NCBI GenBank assembly: GCA_021792335.1
Contig: JAJYUW010000002.1
Span: 1 to 51,664 of the forward strand
Direction of reading: 5' to 3'
From: Pseudomonadota bacterium
Lineage (GTDB): Bacteria; Pseudomonadota; Gammaproteobacteria; Burkholderiales; Sulfuricellaceae
DNA length: 51,664 nt
The notes under the pieces were generated by a model, which did not search any database, had not been told where the DNA came from, and saw only the letters and a list, made by a program, of their open reading frames with translations. Shown piece by piece: positions 8,459-18,808 of this stretch. The translations under genes and the position numbers were made by a program. Position 1 is the stretch's first letter. Each line of letters begins with the position of its first letter.

Positions 8459-9529
8459 ATGCCCGCGGCCTCGCCCATTAGCCGCCGCATGGCGCCCTGG
8501 CTGGCCCTGACCGGACTGGCGCTGCTCGCTTTTCTGGTGATAACGCCGTTTCTCGCGCCGCTGGCCTGGGCGGGGGTGCTGGCCTATGCTTCCTGGCCGG
8601 TGGCCGAGCGAATACGGGTTAGATGCGGCGGGCGTGATACCCTGGCCGCCAGTCTGACCACCATGTTGGCGGCACTCGCCCTGTTCGCTCCGCTGTTGTG
8701 GCTGGCCTGGCTGGCGCAACAGGAGGTGGGTGGAGTTTATCCGGCCTTGCAGTCCTTCGTGGCCGACCCGCCGCCGCTGCCTGACTGGCTGCGCGGCCTG
8801 CCCTGGCTGGGGGATTGGCTGATGCAACAACGGGCGCAACTGCTGGCCGATCCGCAAGGCATGATCGCCTCCGCCAAGGATTGGCTGACGGCCCATTCCA
8901 GCGAGGCGGCGGCCATGGTGGGCGGGGTGGGCAAGAATCTGGCAAAGCTGGTGCTGGTGCTGCTGGTACTGTTCTTCTTCTACCGCGACGGTGCGCGCAT
9001 TGCGCTTGAACTGCGCCATGTCCTGGCACGCTTCCTCGGTGCGCGCGCCCATGGCTATCTCGCCGCCGCCGGCTCCACCACCCGCGCCGTGGTGTACGGC
9101 ATCCTGCTCACCGCCTTGGTGCAGGGGGTCTTCGCCGGCCTGGGTTACTGGGTGGCGGGACTGGGTTCGCCGGTGACTCTGGGGGTGCTCACCGCCTTGT
9201 TTGCCCTGATCCCCTTCGGCACGCCGCTGGTCTGGGGTGGCGCGGGGCTCTGGCTCTTGTTCCAGGGCGAGGTCGGACCGGCCATCGGCATGTGGGTCTG
9301 GGGCGCGGCAGTGGTGAGCCAGATCGACAACGTATTGCGCCCCCTGTTCATCAGCAGCGTCAGCGCCATTCCCTTCCTCCTAGTGCTGTTCGGCGTGCTG
9401 GGCGGCATCCTGGCCTTCGGTCTGGTGGGCCTGTTCGCCGGACCCATCGTCCTGGCGGTAGCCTGGGCGGTATGGCGGGAATGGGCGGCGCATCTGGATG
9501 AACCCGAATCCACGGGGGAGACATCATGA
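8459..9529 (+). CDS. AI-2E family transporter (PerM/YdiK-like)
   Basis: This is a 356-residue membrane protein of the AI-2E transporter family (named after TqsA, although many members move other solutes or act in Na+/H+ exchange). It has paired N-terminal helices (LALTGLALLAFLVITPFLAPLAWAG region), a helical soluble stretch, the LVLLVLFFFYRDG segment typical of the family, and C-terminal helices with GVPLVW-like and GPIVLAV-like motifs. GAAGGGG lies before ATG 8459. It starts 5 bp after the TerC gene, so the two are likely one transcript. The substrate is unknown. Confidence 0.9.
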   Translation: MPAASPISRRMAPWLALTGLALLAFLVITPFLAPLAWAGVLAYASWPVAERIRVRCGGRDTLAASLTTMLAALALFAPLLWLAWLAQQEVGGVYPALQSFVADPPPLPDWLRGLPWLGDWLMQQRAQLLADPQGMIASAKDWLTAHSSEAAAMVGGVGKNLAKLVLVLLVLFFFYRDGARIALELRHVLARFLGARAHGYLAAAGSTTRAVVYGILLTALVQGVFAGLGYWVAGLGSPVTLGVLTALFALIPFGTPLVWGGAGLWLLFQGEVGPAIGMWVWGAAVVSQIDNVLRPLFISSVSAIPFLLVLFGVLGGILAFGLVGLFAGPIVLAVAWAVWREWAAHLDEPESTGETS

Positions 9530-9620
9530 TGAACACTGAAACCCGTGCCTGGCACTCAATGCGGACATGGCACACGGCCTGCCCGAGGCGGTTAGCCGCT
9601 TTTTGATTTGGAAAATGAGA

Positions 9621-9649
9621 CCGCGGGTTTGGGCAGGGAAACCGGACAC
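9621..9649 (+). repeat. 29-bp motif upstream of the CBS gene, copy 2
   Basis: This is the second copy of the 29-bp motif at 7418-7446 (25 of 29 identical). It lies 68 bp before the CBS-protein start, within the 188-bp gap 9530-9717. The rest of that gap holds only a very short frame (9526-9606, 26 codons) that I do not call. Confidence 0.6.
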
Positions 9650-9717
9650 CCTTCCAGCATGATGAGGCATAATAAAACTTGAGCCCCCGCCGGGCTGTAA
9701 AGGAAAGGTCACGATAA

Positions 9718-10365
9718 ATGTTCTCCATCCATGGCGTCACCGGTCAGACCTTCCACGGCCCTCTGGAGCAGTTGATCCAGGTGCCGGGGGTGATACGCGC
9801 CCATCATGCCCGCGACCTCGCCCGCGAGGACGAGGAACCGGGCGCGGAGATACCACGGGCCGCCCGGCGCGCTGACGAAGGCGGCGCAAATTATGAAGCC
9901 GCCGCCCGGGCCTATCAGGGGATGCGGCATCAAGAGACCGAACGCGGCCCGCTCTATCATGCCTACCAGATCATGAGCCGGGAAGTGACGGCGGTGCGTG
10001 CGGAGTCGCGGATCGAGGACGCCTGGCGCACCCTCGTGGCAGGGCGCATCCGACAGGCCCCGGTGCTGGATAGCGCGCATCGCCTGGTTGGCATCGTCTC
10101 CGAGCGCGACCTGCTCACCGTGCTCAACGTGGAAGGGGGCGCGGTGCGCGACGTCCTGGCCCGCACCGTGGCCGAGGTGATGGCCAGCCCCGTGGTGAGC
10201 GCCGATCCGGCGGCCGACATCCGCCGCGTGGCCCGCGTGCTGCTGGATACCGGCTTCACCGGCGTGCCGGTGGTGAACGAGACGGGGCAGATGGTGGGCT
10301 TCATCTCGCGCGGCGACATCCTGCGCGCGGTCATCGCCGATCCGCCCCTGAGTTTGTGGGTGTGA
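9718..10365 (+). CDS. Tandem CBS-domain protein
   Basis: This 215-residue soluble protein has two CBS domains, about residues 86-136 (MSREVTAVRAESRIEDAW through IVSERDLLTVL) and 154-206 (VMASPVVSADPAADI through FISRGDILRAV). CBS pairs bind adenine nucleotides and act as sensor modules. The first 80 residues are polar, charged and low in complexity, with no recognised domain. No enzyme or channel domain is attached, so it may regulate a partner in trans, perhaps one of the neighbouring transporters (inference). GGAAAGG precedes ATG 9718. Confidence 0.88.
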   Translation: MFSIHGVTGQTFHGPLEQLIQVPGVIRAHHARDLAREDEEPGAEIPRAARRADEGGANYEAAARAYQGMRHQETERGPLYHAYQIMSREVTAVRAESRIEDAWRTLVAGRIRQAPVLDSAHRLVGIVSERDLLTVLNVEGGAVRDVLARTVAEVMASPVVSADPAADIRRVARVLLDTGFTGVPVVNETGQMVGFISRGDILRAVIADPPLSLWV

Positions 10366-10398
10366 CGGGGTATAATTTAACCTGAAAAACTCGGTTGA

Positions 10399-10516
10399 AC
10401 CACAGAGACACAGAGGAAAAACAAAGCGTTACACCGACACGGAAAATCACCCGCCGGGTGAAAGCCGGTCGATCTGTAATGCATTGATTTATAGACCTTC
10501 TCTGTGTCTCTGTGGT
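10399..10516. repeat. Mini inverted-repeat element B (ACCACAGAGACACAGAG arms)
   Basis: The 17-bp arm at 10399-10415 is a perfect reverse complement of 10500-10516. About 84 bp of unrelated sequence lies between them. The arms carry an internal CACAGAG repeat. It has the same build as elements A (3820-3948) and C (44561-44688). It occupies most of the gap between the CBS gene and the htpX fragment. Confidence 0.85.
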
Positions 10517-10626
10517 AAGGAATTTAGGTTTAACTTAACCTGGAGAAAAAAATGTCGATCAAGGCCATTCCAATTTGTCCGCTCACTGTTCGCCTCCAGC
10601 CCGGGGTAAAACTGATGGATGCGCTT

Positions 10627-10876
10627 AAATTCATGGGCGGCGCGCAACCGCGCGGGACCCCACAACATGATCACCACGCTGGAACGCCTCAAGGCTCAGC
10701 ACGAGCCGGCTCCGCTACCGGAGAAGATGGCCGCCATCGCCATGAGCGCCGTGGCGGCGATCGGCCTGCTTACCCGTCCGCCTGGGCGCATCGGTGGCGT
10801 CATGAACTGGCCGGAGCTGGCGCTGGTTGCGGTTTATCTGCTCAATAGCTACGCCCTGTGCTTCCACGGCGGTTGA
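10627..10876 (+). pseudogene. Fragment of a second htpX gene
   Basis: Positions 10667-10735 match htpX 1028-1096 at 61 of 69 bases. The encoded [19 protein letters not shown] is identical to HtpX residues just after the third zinc ligand. Weaker similarity seems to run from about 10627 (AAATTCAT, then GGCGGCGCG after a 9-bp gap) and perhaps on to about 10790. The HEXXH part and all upstream helices are missing. An open frame runs from ATG 10619 to 10876 and could be translated (85 residues), ending NWPELALVAVYLLNSYALCFHGG, which I do not recognise. Most of the base changes are synonymous, so it came from a diverged paralogue, not a fresh copy. Confidence 0.7.
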
Positions 10877-10892
10877 TTTGAAGGAGCGTGTT

Positions 10893-11385
10893 ATGCTGGA
10901 AAGAAGAAGTGGCGACAAAGCAAGTGACGACAAAGTAATCGGGTTTCTCAACCGGATCATCCGCCAAGTCGCCAGGGTGGTCGCGGTGATCATGGTACTG
11001 GTGGTCATCTGGGGAGTCGCCGACATCGTTTACGTGCTCTACCAGCGCTTGGCAGATCCCAGCCCCCCATTTATGCTGCTGGAGATCAAGGATATCCTGG
11101 CCACCTTCGGCGCTTTCATGGCGGTGCTGATCGCCATCGAGATCTACCACAACATCATCCTCTACGCGCAGGATCACCGCGACCACCGCCTTGCCGTGGA
11201 AATCGTGCTGGGCACCGCGCTGATGGCGATTTCGCGCAAGGTGATCGTGTTTGATTTCAACGAGACGATCCCGGAACACATTTACGGTTCGGCTGCGGTC
11301 ATCCTCGCGCTGGTAATCGGCTACTACCTGATCGCAGTGCGTGGCACCCCGGCTGCGCATAATTCTCAAACCACGAGGAATCTTG

Positions 11386-11399
<14 letters not shown>
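10893..11399 (+). CDS. PsiE-like (phosphate-starvation-inducible E family) membrane protein
   Basis: This 168-residue protein has four hydrophobic helices (about 28-50, 68-88, 104-120 and 133-150). The pattern of DILATFGAFMAVLIAIEIYHNI, then VEIVLGTALMAISRKVIVFD, is characteristic of the PsiE family. PsiE is known from phosphate-starvation regulons, but its function is not known. The chosen start ATG 10893 has AAGGAG 8 bp upstream; a longer frame would overlap the htpX fragment. Its 3' end overlaps the start of the P-type ATPase by 14 bp, which suggests joint translation and a link to ion homeostasis. Confidence 0.85.
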
Positions 11400-14058
<2,659 letters not shown>

Positions 14059-14100
14059 GGTGAGCCTGGGAGTCAGTCATGTTGAATTTGCGTGATTTTC

Positions 14101-14153
14101 TTGTAGGGCCGAATTCATTCGGCCAAAGGTGCGAATGAATTCGCACCTACAAA
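14101..14153. repeat. Twin-hairpin REP-like repeat
   Basis: Two hairpins stand side by side: 14107-14124 (GGCCGAA, loop TTCA, TTCGGCC) and 14128-14147 (GGTGCGAA, loop TGAA, TTCGCACC). They are bracketed by TTGTAGG and CCTACAA. Paired palindromes of this kind are typical of REP/REPIN elements. It lies between the ATPase gene and the adjacent inverted-repeat element. Confidence 0.8.
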
Positions 14154-14181
14154 GAACGTGCAGCCGTTACAAGTTGACTGA

Positions 14182-14350
14182 CTAGCCCGGATATTTCATA
14201 AATTCGCGCGATGATCGCGCAGGATTTTGTTTTGTAGGAGAATTTTGTGAAGGAGCGGCGTAGTTATTCATACGCCCGACTGAACAAAATTTTCATACGA
14301 AACAAAAGACCAGCGAGGGCGCGCGTCAATTTATGAAACATCCGGGCTAG
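14182..14350. mobile_element. Transposase-less element with 23-bp terminal inverted repeats (MITE-like)
   Basis: The ends CTAGCCCGGATATTTCATAA (from 14182) and its reverse complement (14328-14350) match at 22 of 23 positions. The 169-bp element has no gene. A further palindrome GCGCGATGATCGCGC lies just inside the left end. A clear target duplication is not visible. The right end supplies the TAG stop codon of the minus-strand ceramidase-like gene, so the element lies at or within that gene's original 3' end. Confidence 0.75.
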
Positions 14351-15114
14351 ATGGCAGTTCGCGAGCGCAGCATGCGGAATACCTGATAAATCGCCAGGGC
14401 GGCCAGCAGATGCTTGACCGTGTGGCCGCTGACGATGTGCCCAAGGGCGAAGACCGGGTAGTCGAGCAGTTCGGCGCCAAGTGCAGCGCCATAAAGGGCT
14501 GCTGCGCCGAACAGGTACGCGCTGCGCGTATATCTGGGCGGGAAGAGAAGCATGAGCAACACGACAGCGAGGATCGCACCGGCCTGAAAAGCGAAATAGG
14601 GCAGCACGTTTTCGCTGCCCAAGGCTTCGCTCCGGCGCCACCATAGCACCGTGCCCGCACCCGCGGCAACGAGCGGCGCGAGCAGCCGGAGCCCGGCTTT
14701 GACGCCCCAGCGCTCCGCGATCACGGCGGCGAGGAGCGATGCGAAGCACACGCTCATCGGCAGACGGTCCCAGAACAGGCGCGCATTGTCCGGGGCCAGG
14801 TGATAGTAGACCGATCCGATGCCGGTTGCCGCCAGGGCGATGAAAAATAGCGCGTAGGGCAGCCGTTCCGCCCTGACGAAAAACGTGCCGGACCCGGACT
14901 GCAGCAGATGGCCGAGCCCCAGCATCGCCACCACGAGGAAGGGGATGTTGGATACGACGTTCAGGAAATTCGGCACGCCGAACAAGGCGCGCTGCTCGGC
15001 AAAGTGGTGGTAGGCCTGAGGCTGGGGAAATGGCGGCAGGGCAACGACCATGGCCGCGACTGAAATTGCCAGCAACAGCAACAACCCCAGCCGCATCTTG
15101 CGTGACAGCTTCAT
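14347..15114 (-). CDS. Alkaline ceramidase-family (CREST superfamily) membrane protein
   Basis: This is a 255-residue integral membrane protein with about seven helices. The first is a signal-anchor-like stretch after KLSRKMR. The CREST superfamily pattern is visible: GSVYYHLAPDNARLFWDRLPM, with the His and Asp that coordinate the metal, and a late GHIVSGHTVKHLLAAL with two further His. Family members are zinc-dependent amide hydrolases (ceramidases) or related membrane enzymes; the bacterial substrate is not known. ATG 15114 has a perfect AAGGAG site 7 bp upstream. The stop codon is inside the adjacent inverted-repeat element, so the natural C terminus may have been altered. Confidence 0.8.
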   Translation of the reverse strand: MKLSRKMRLGLLLLLAISVAAMVVALPPFPQPQAYHHFAEQRALFGVPNFLNVVSNIPFLVVAMLGLGHLLQSGSGTFFVRAERLPYALFFIALAATGIGSVYYHLAPDNARLFWDRLPMSVCFASLLAAVIAERWGVKAGLRLLAPLVAAGAGTVLWWRRSEALGSENVLPYFAFQAGAILAVVLLMLLFPPRYTRSAYLFGAAALYGAALGAELLDYPVFALGHIVSGHTVKHLLAALAIYQVFRMLRSRTAI

Positions 15115-15184
15115 GGCTCTCTCCTTGCCCGGCGCCCGGCCCGCAACAACAGGCAACTGGCATGCTCGGGCGGGCGTTTCCTAT

Positions 15185-15354
15185 AAACTTAAAAACCGCA
15201 GTTGGCGAACTGCCAGCCCTTCGATACGCCCGCTGCGCGGGCTACTCAGGGCGAACGGGGTATTCACCAGCCGGGTGAGAAGCCGTTCGTGGTGAGTAGC
15301 CTTGCATAGCAAGGCGTATCGAACCACGAATGGCCTGCAACTGCCGAATTTAGG
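15185..15354. repeat. Dispersed ~170-bp repeat, copy 1
   Basis: This segment is the near-identical reverse complement of 23995-24204, apart from a 38-bp unit that is single here and double there. It is itself built of palindromes, for example CGCCCGCTGCGCGGGC and GCCTTGCATAGCAAGGC. It fills the gap between the ceramidase-like gene and rarA. Confidence 0.9.
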
Positions 15355-15373
15355 ATAAATGGCACGCAGGATA

Positions 15374-15397
15374 GTTGTGCGATTTGTGCCGCACAAC
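15374..15397 (-). terminator. Hairpin 9 bp after the rarA stop
   Basis: GTTGTGCG (15374-15381) pairs with CGCACAAC (15390-15397) over 8 bp with an 8-nt loop. It is downstream of rarA on the minus strand. No T run follows it, so it may be an RNA end stabiliser rather than a classical intrinsic terminator. Confidence 0.4.
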
Positions 15398-15405
15398 ACC
15401 GCCCC

Positions 15406-16731
15406 TTAGCGCTTTTTGCGGCTGCTTTTATCCAGCGACTTCAGATATTCGAGACGCTCGGAAATTTTCCGCTCCAGCCCGTTGTCGGTGGGGGCGTAGA
15501 AGCTCACGTCCTTAAGTTCGGGCGGGAAATAGCATTCACCCGCAGCGTAGGCTTCGGCTTCATCGTGCGCATAGCGATAGCCCTTGCCGTGTCCCAGTTC
15601 CGACATCAAGCGTGTGGGCGCATTTCTCAGATGAGGCGGCACTTCCAGCGACCCGTGTTCGCGCGCGCACGCCAATGCGGCGTTGTAGGCCGAATAGGTG
15701 GCATTGCTCTTGGCCGTGACGGCAAGATAAACAATCGCCTGGGCAATCGACAACTCGCCTTCCGGGCTGCCGAGCCGTTCTTGCACGTCCCAGGCATTGA
15801 GGGCGATTTGAAGCGCTTTGGGATCCGCATTCCCGATATCCTCGCTGGCCATGCGCACCACGCGGCGGGCGATATACAGCGCATCGCAGCCGCCGTCGAT
15901 CATGCGCGCGAACCAGTACAAAGCGGCATCGGGATCAGAGCCGCGAACCGATTTATGGAGGGCGGAAATCTGATCGTAAAAGACATCTCCCCCCTTATCG
16001 AAGCGGCGATGACGCCCTTGTATGACCTCTTTGACGCTTTCATCCGCCACGCAATAGCGCCCGTCCGACAACTCGGCAAGATCCGACGCGATTTCCAACA
16101 GGTTCAAGGCGCGTCGTGCGTCGCCGTCCGCCGCACCCGCAATCTGAGCCAAGGCGAAATCAGAAACTTGAAGGTTCTTTTCCTTAAGCCCGCGCACATC
16201 GCTCAAGGCATGCTGCAGCAACGCGAGCAACGCGGATTCAGCAAGGGGCCGGAGCACATAAACGCGAACTCGGGACAACAGTGCGCTATTGAGCTCAAAC
16301 GACGGATTCTCGGTCGTTGCCCCGATAAACAGTATGGTTCCGTTTTCAATGAAGGGAAGAAAAGCATCCTGCTGGCTCTTCGAAAAGCGGTGGACCTCGT
16401 CGACAAAAAGTATCGTCTTCCTGGCTTGCCCCCTTTTTAGCGACTCGGCGATTTCGATCGCGGCGCGGATCTCTTTTACGCCCGACATCACCGCCGAAAT
16501 GCTTTCGAAGTGGGCGGAGGATTTTTCTGCAATGATCCTGGCAAGCGTCGTCTTGCCTACGCCCGGAGGCCCCCAAAACACCATCGAATGGACGCTTCCG
16601 GACTCGATGGCGGCGCGCAGGGGCTTGCCGGCCCCGAGTATATGTTCCTGACCGGCGAAATCGTCCAGGGATAGCGGGCGCAAACGCGCAGCCAGCGGCT
16701 CCCAGCTTTGTTCGGGAAACAGATCAGTCAC
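15406..16731 (-). CDS. rarA: Replication-associated recombination protein A (RarA/MgsA) AAA+ ATPase
   Basis: RarA acts at stalled replication forks with SSB. The 441-residue protein has Walker A GPPGVGKTT at residues 54-62 (K60), Walker B ILFVDE ending at D111-E112, a sensor 1 GATTENPSF, and the C-terminal tetramerisation domain with the conserved RRVVRMASEDIGNADP motif. The start is GTG 16731, which overlaps the end of lolA by 8 bp. The lolA-rarA order is widespread in proteobacteria, usually after ftsK, but no ftsK is seen here. Confidence 0.96.
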   Translation of the reverse strand: MTDLFPEQSWEPLAARLRPLSLDDFAGQEHILGAGKPLRAAIESGSVHSMVFWGPPGVGKTTLARIIAEKSSAHFESISAVMSGVKEIRAAIEIAESLKRGQARKTILFVDEVHRFSKSQQDAFLPFIENGTILFIGATTENPSFELNSALLSRVRVYVLRPLAESALLALLQHALSDVRGLKEKNLQVSDFALAQIAGAADGDARRALNLLEIASDLAELSDGRYCVADESVKEVIQGRHRRFDKGGDVFYDQISALHKSVRGSDPDAALYWFARMIDGGCDALYIARRVVRMASEDIGNADPKALQIALNAWDVQERLGSPEGELSIAQAIVYLAVTAKSNATYSAYNAALACAREHGSLEVPPHLRNAPTRLMSELGHGKGYRYAHDEAEAYAAGECYFPPELKDVSFYAPTDNGLERKISERLEYLKSLDKSSRKKR

Positions 16732-17356
16732 CGATCACATCCACGCCGAGTGGCGGTACGAACTTGAACGAATCGGCAGGGATTTTGGGATTGCGTTCCA
16801 GGCCGGAAAAGCGGATTACCGTGGTCTGGCCGAAGTGATCGCGCAATTCCATCACGTCGAGCCCCTTTCCGGAGAATCCCATGCGCACGCTTTCGAAAGA
16901 GCTCTCCTTGTCTTTCGGCGTTGCCTCCAGCCATTCAAGAGTGCCGCGCTTGCCGAGATCTTTCAGATTGAATTGTTTTTCAATCTCGTTGCTGCCCGCC
17001 AGCAGCGCCGCGGGGCTGGCACCGATCGCCCGGTCCATCTGCTTCACTGTGACCTGCTTGAGATCGGCGTCGTACATCCACAGCTTGGCGCCATCGCCGA
17101 CTATCAATTGTTCGTAGGGCTTGTCATACACCCAGCGGAATTTTCCGGGGCGGGAAAACAGCATGGTGCCGCTGGCTTCCTGTACGGTGGTCAATTTTCT
17201 GTCCAGAACGATCTGCTTGAACTGCGCCCTGGCGGATTTGACTTCGGTAAGAAAGGTCTTGAGGCTTTCCAGGGACGAAGCGCCCACCGGCATCGAAAAC
17301 GAGCTGACTGCGGCGAGGCAACCCAAAAGAAATAGCGTACGGAAATTTTTTTTCAC
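16724..17356 (-). CDS. lolA: Outer-membrane lipoprotein carrier protein LolA
   Basis: LolA shuttles lipoproteins from LolCDE to LolB across the periplasm. I chose GTG 17356, which gives a clean signal peptide (KKNFRTLFLLGCLAAVSSFSMPVGAS) and a 210-residue precursor. A longer frame to 17440 would add an unrelated N terminus. The mature part has the family features: SLKTFLTEVKSARAQFKQ, GTMLFSRPGKFRWVYDKPYEQ, DGAKLWMYDADLKQVTV, and the late NPKIPADSFKFVPP. It overlaps rarA by 8 bp. The 313 bp upstream hold a tRNA-like remnant and no supported gene. Confidence 0.92.
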   Translation of the reverse strand: MKKNFRTLFLLGCLAAVSSFSMPVGASSLESLKTFLTEVKSARAQFKQIVLDRKLTTVQEASGTMLFSRPGKFRWVYDKPYEQLIVGDGAKLWMYDADLKQVTVKQMDRAIGASPAALLAGSNEIEKQFNLKDLGKRGTLEWLEATPKDKESSFESVRMGFSGKGLDVMELRDHFGQTTVIRFSGLERNPKIPADSFKFVPPLGVDVIGD

Positions 17357-17432
17357 AATGCCTCGAATGAGAATTAGCGTTGGCCGGACATGAGAGCCGA
17401 GGAGAGCGAGGCTGTTCACATTAACCATGAAT

Positions 17433-17472
17433 TGGAGCATATTACAAGAATTGAACCTGTGACCCCTGCCAT
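17433..17472 (-). pseudogene. 3' end of a tRNA gene (Gly/Cys-like remnant)
   Basis: On the minus strand, an ACAGG-TTCAATT-CTTGT T-arm is followed by a 7-nt acceptor strand AATATGC, a T discriminator and an encoded CCA. Spacing is exactly that of a tRNA 3' half, and the preceding AGGGGTC fits a variable loop. A T discriminator points to tRNA-Gly or tRNA-Cys. No matching 5' acceptor strand (GCATATT) or D-arm is present, so it is not a working tRNA. Such ends are often left by integrating elements. Confidence 0.45.
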
Positions 17473-17669
17473 GCAGAACCCGGAAGCGGTCGTTGCTGGA
17501 TGGAACATGTTAGTCAAAACAGGCCACGGATTCAATAGCCCCAACATAGCCAAAATCAGAAGCTCTTGGCCCATATTATCAGGATTTGGCGTCCTCCGCG
17601 GCGCAATTAAACTTGGTCGGCATCTGCTCCGGATGATAGACTGAATCCAAAGAATTCCCCGCCTCCGCT

Positions 17670-18695
17670 ATGCACTGCCACCTTCTGATCCCAGGCCTTT
17701 TCCCTCCTCCTCAATGGCTCGATGCCGGCCTGCTGCGGGACATGCGCCTGCCCGCCCTGGAAACGCTGCTCGCGCGCGGCAAGGAATACCCGCTGCAGGA
17801 TGGGGGCATGGAGGCATGGCTGTGCCGCGTGTTCGGCGTCGAGAAACAGGACGATTGGCCGGTGGCGGCCTACACCCTGCTGGCGGACGGCGGCAGCCCC
17901 GGCAGCGATTTCTGGCTGCAGGCCGAGCCGGTGCACCTGCAATTGCAGCGCGAGCGGATGGTGTTGGTGGATGCCGCCAGTTTGGCGATTTCCAGCGAAG
18001 AAGCCGCCAGCCTGACCGCCGCCCTCAACAGCCATTTCGCCCAGGACGGACTGAGCTTCTTTCCCTCTCGCCCCGAGCGCTGGCACCTGCGCCTCGCCCA
18101 CCCTGCCCGGCTGGAAACCCGACCTGTTGAAGACGTGATCGGCCGGAACATCCGGAACTTCCTTCCCGGCGGCCCGGACGGCAGGAACTGGCAGCGCATA
18201 ATCAACGAAATCCAGATGCTGCTGTATACCCATCCGGTCAACGAAGCGCGCGAGCAGCGCGGCGCGCCTATGGTCAACAGCGTCTGGCCCTGGGGGGGAG
18301 GCGTTCTGACCGGCAAGCCATCCGCACCCTACACCCGGATTTGGACCGACGATGCCCTGGCTTGCGGCCTTGCCGCTGCTGCCGAAATTTCTCGCGCCCG
18401 CATCCCCGCAACCGCGGCCGATTGGCTGCAGACGGCCGCGCCCGGACAGCATCTGGTGATCCTCGACATGCTGCATCAAGCCGCATTGCATGGCGACTTC
18501 CCACGCTGGCGCGAAAATCTGCTGCGCCTGGAAGCAGACTGGTTTACGCCGCTGCGGCAGGCGCTGGCGCGGGGTAAAATAACGCAATTGACGCTGCATG
18601 TTTTCAGTGACGGAAAGACGCGAACTTTTTCCGTCGTCCGCGCCGACCTGTGGAAGATCTGGCACCGCCGCAAGGCGCTGAAAAATTACACCTAA
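17670..18695 (+). CDS. Conserved protein of unknown function (phosphoglycerate-mutase-like annotation in relatives)
   Basis: This is a 341-residue soluble protein without signal peptide or membrane helix. It begins HCHLLIPGLFPP and has several motif-like stretches (QRERMVLVDAASLAISSEEA, FLPGGPDGRNWQRIINEIQMLLYTHPVN, NSVWPWGGG). I recall similar betaproteobacterial proteins annotated loosely as phosphoglycerate mutase or as a conserved protein of unknown function, but I see no clear alkaline-phosphatase-fold metal ligands, so I do not assign an activity. The start ATG 17670 has no strong ribosome site. It is divergent from lolA. Confidence 0.7.
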   Translation: MHCHLLIPGLFPPPQWLDAGLLRDMRLPALETLLARGKEYPLQDGGMEAWLCRVFGVEKQDDWPVAAYTLLADGGSPGSDFWLQAEPVHLQLQRERMVLVDAASLAISSEEAASLTAALNSHFAQDGLSFFPSRPERWHLRLAHPARLETRPVEDVIGRNIRNFLPGGPDGRNWQRIINEIQMLLYTHPVNEAREQRGAPMVNSVWPWGGGVLTGKPSAPYTRIWTDDALACGLAAAAEISRARIPATAADWLQTAAPGQHLVILDMLHQAALHGDFPRWRENLLRLEADWFTPLRQALARGKITQLTLHVFSDGKTRTFSVVRADLWKIWHRRKALKNYT

Positions 18696-18732
18696 CGGTC
18701 ATGGTGATTTGCGCCACCCTGATAATGAAATC

Positions 18733-18799
18733 CGTCATTCCGGGCTTGACCCGGAATCCAGTGACTTTCTTCTGGATACCGGCCTACGCCGGTATGACG
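18733..18799. repeat. Dispersed palindromic repeat of the CGTCATTCC...GGAATGACG type
   Basis: CGTCATTCCGGGCTTGACCC and its partner form paired hairpins (CCGGGCTTGACCCGG and ACCGGCCTACGCCGGT), bounded by CGTCATTCC and GGTATGACG. This kind of repeat is very common between genes in many proteobacteria. A decayed piece (GCGGGAATGACGGGAT) may lie near 20325-20340. Confidence 0.8.
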
Positions 18800-18808
18800 A
18801 TTTCAAAG

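Noticed and set aside
9526-9606. 26-codon frame overlapping the end of the AI-2E gene
   Set aside because: No separate ribosome site and no sign of conservation; the 29-bp motif follows it.
17433-17505. Complete tRNA gene
   Set aside because: No 5' acceptor strand, D-arm or pairing anticodon stem can be drawn; only the 3' end fits.
17390-17644. 84-codon frame in the gap upstream of lolA
   Set aside because: No ribosome site or family features, and it runs across the tRNA-like remnant.
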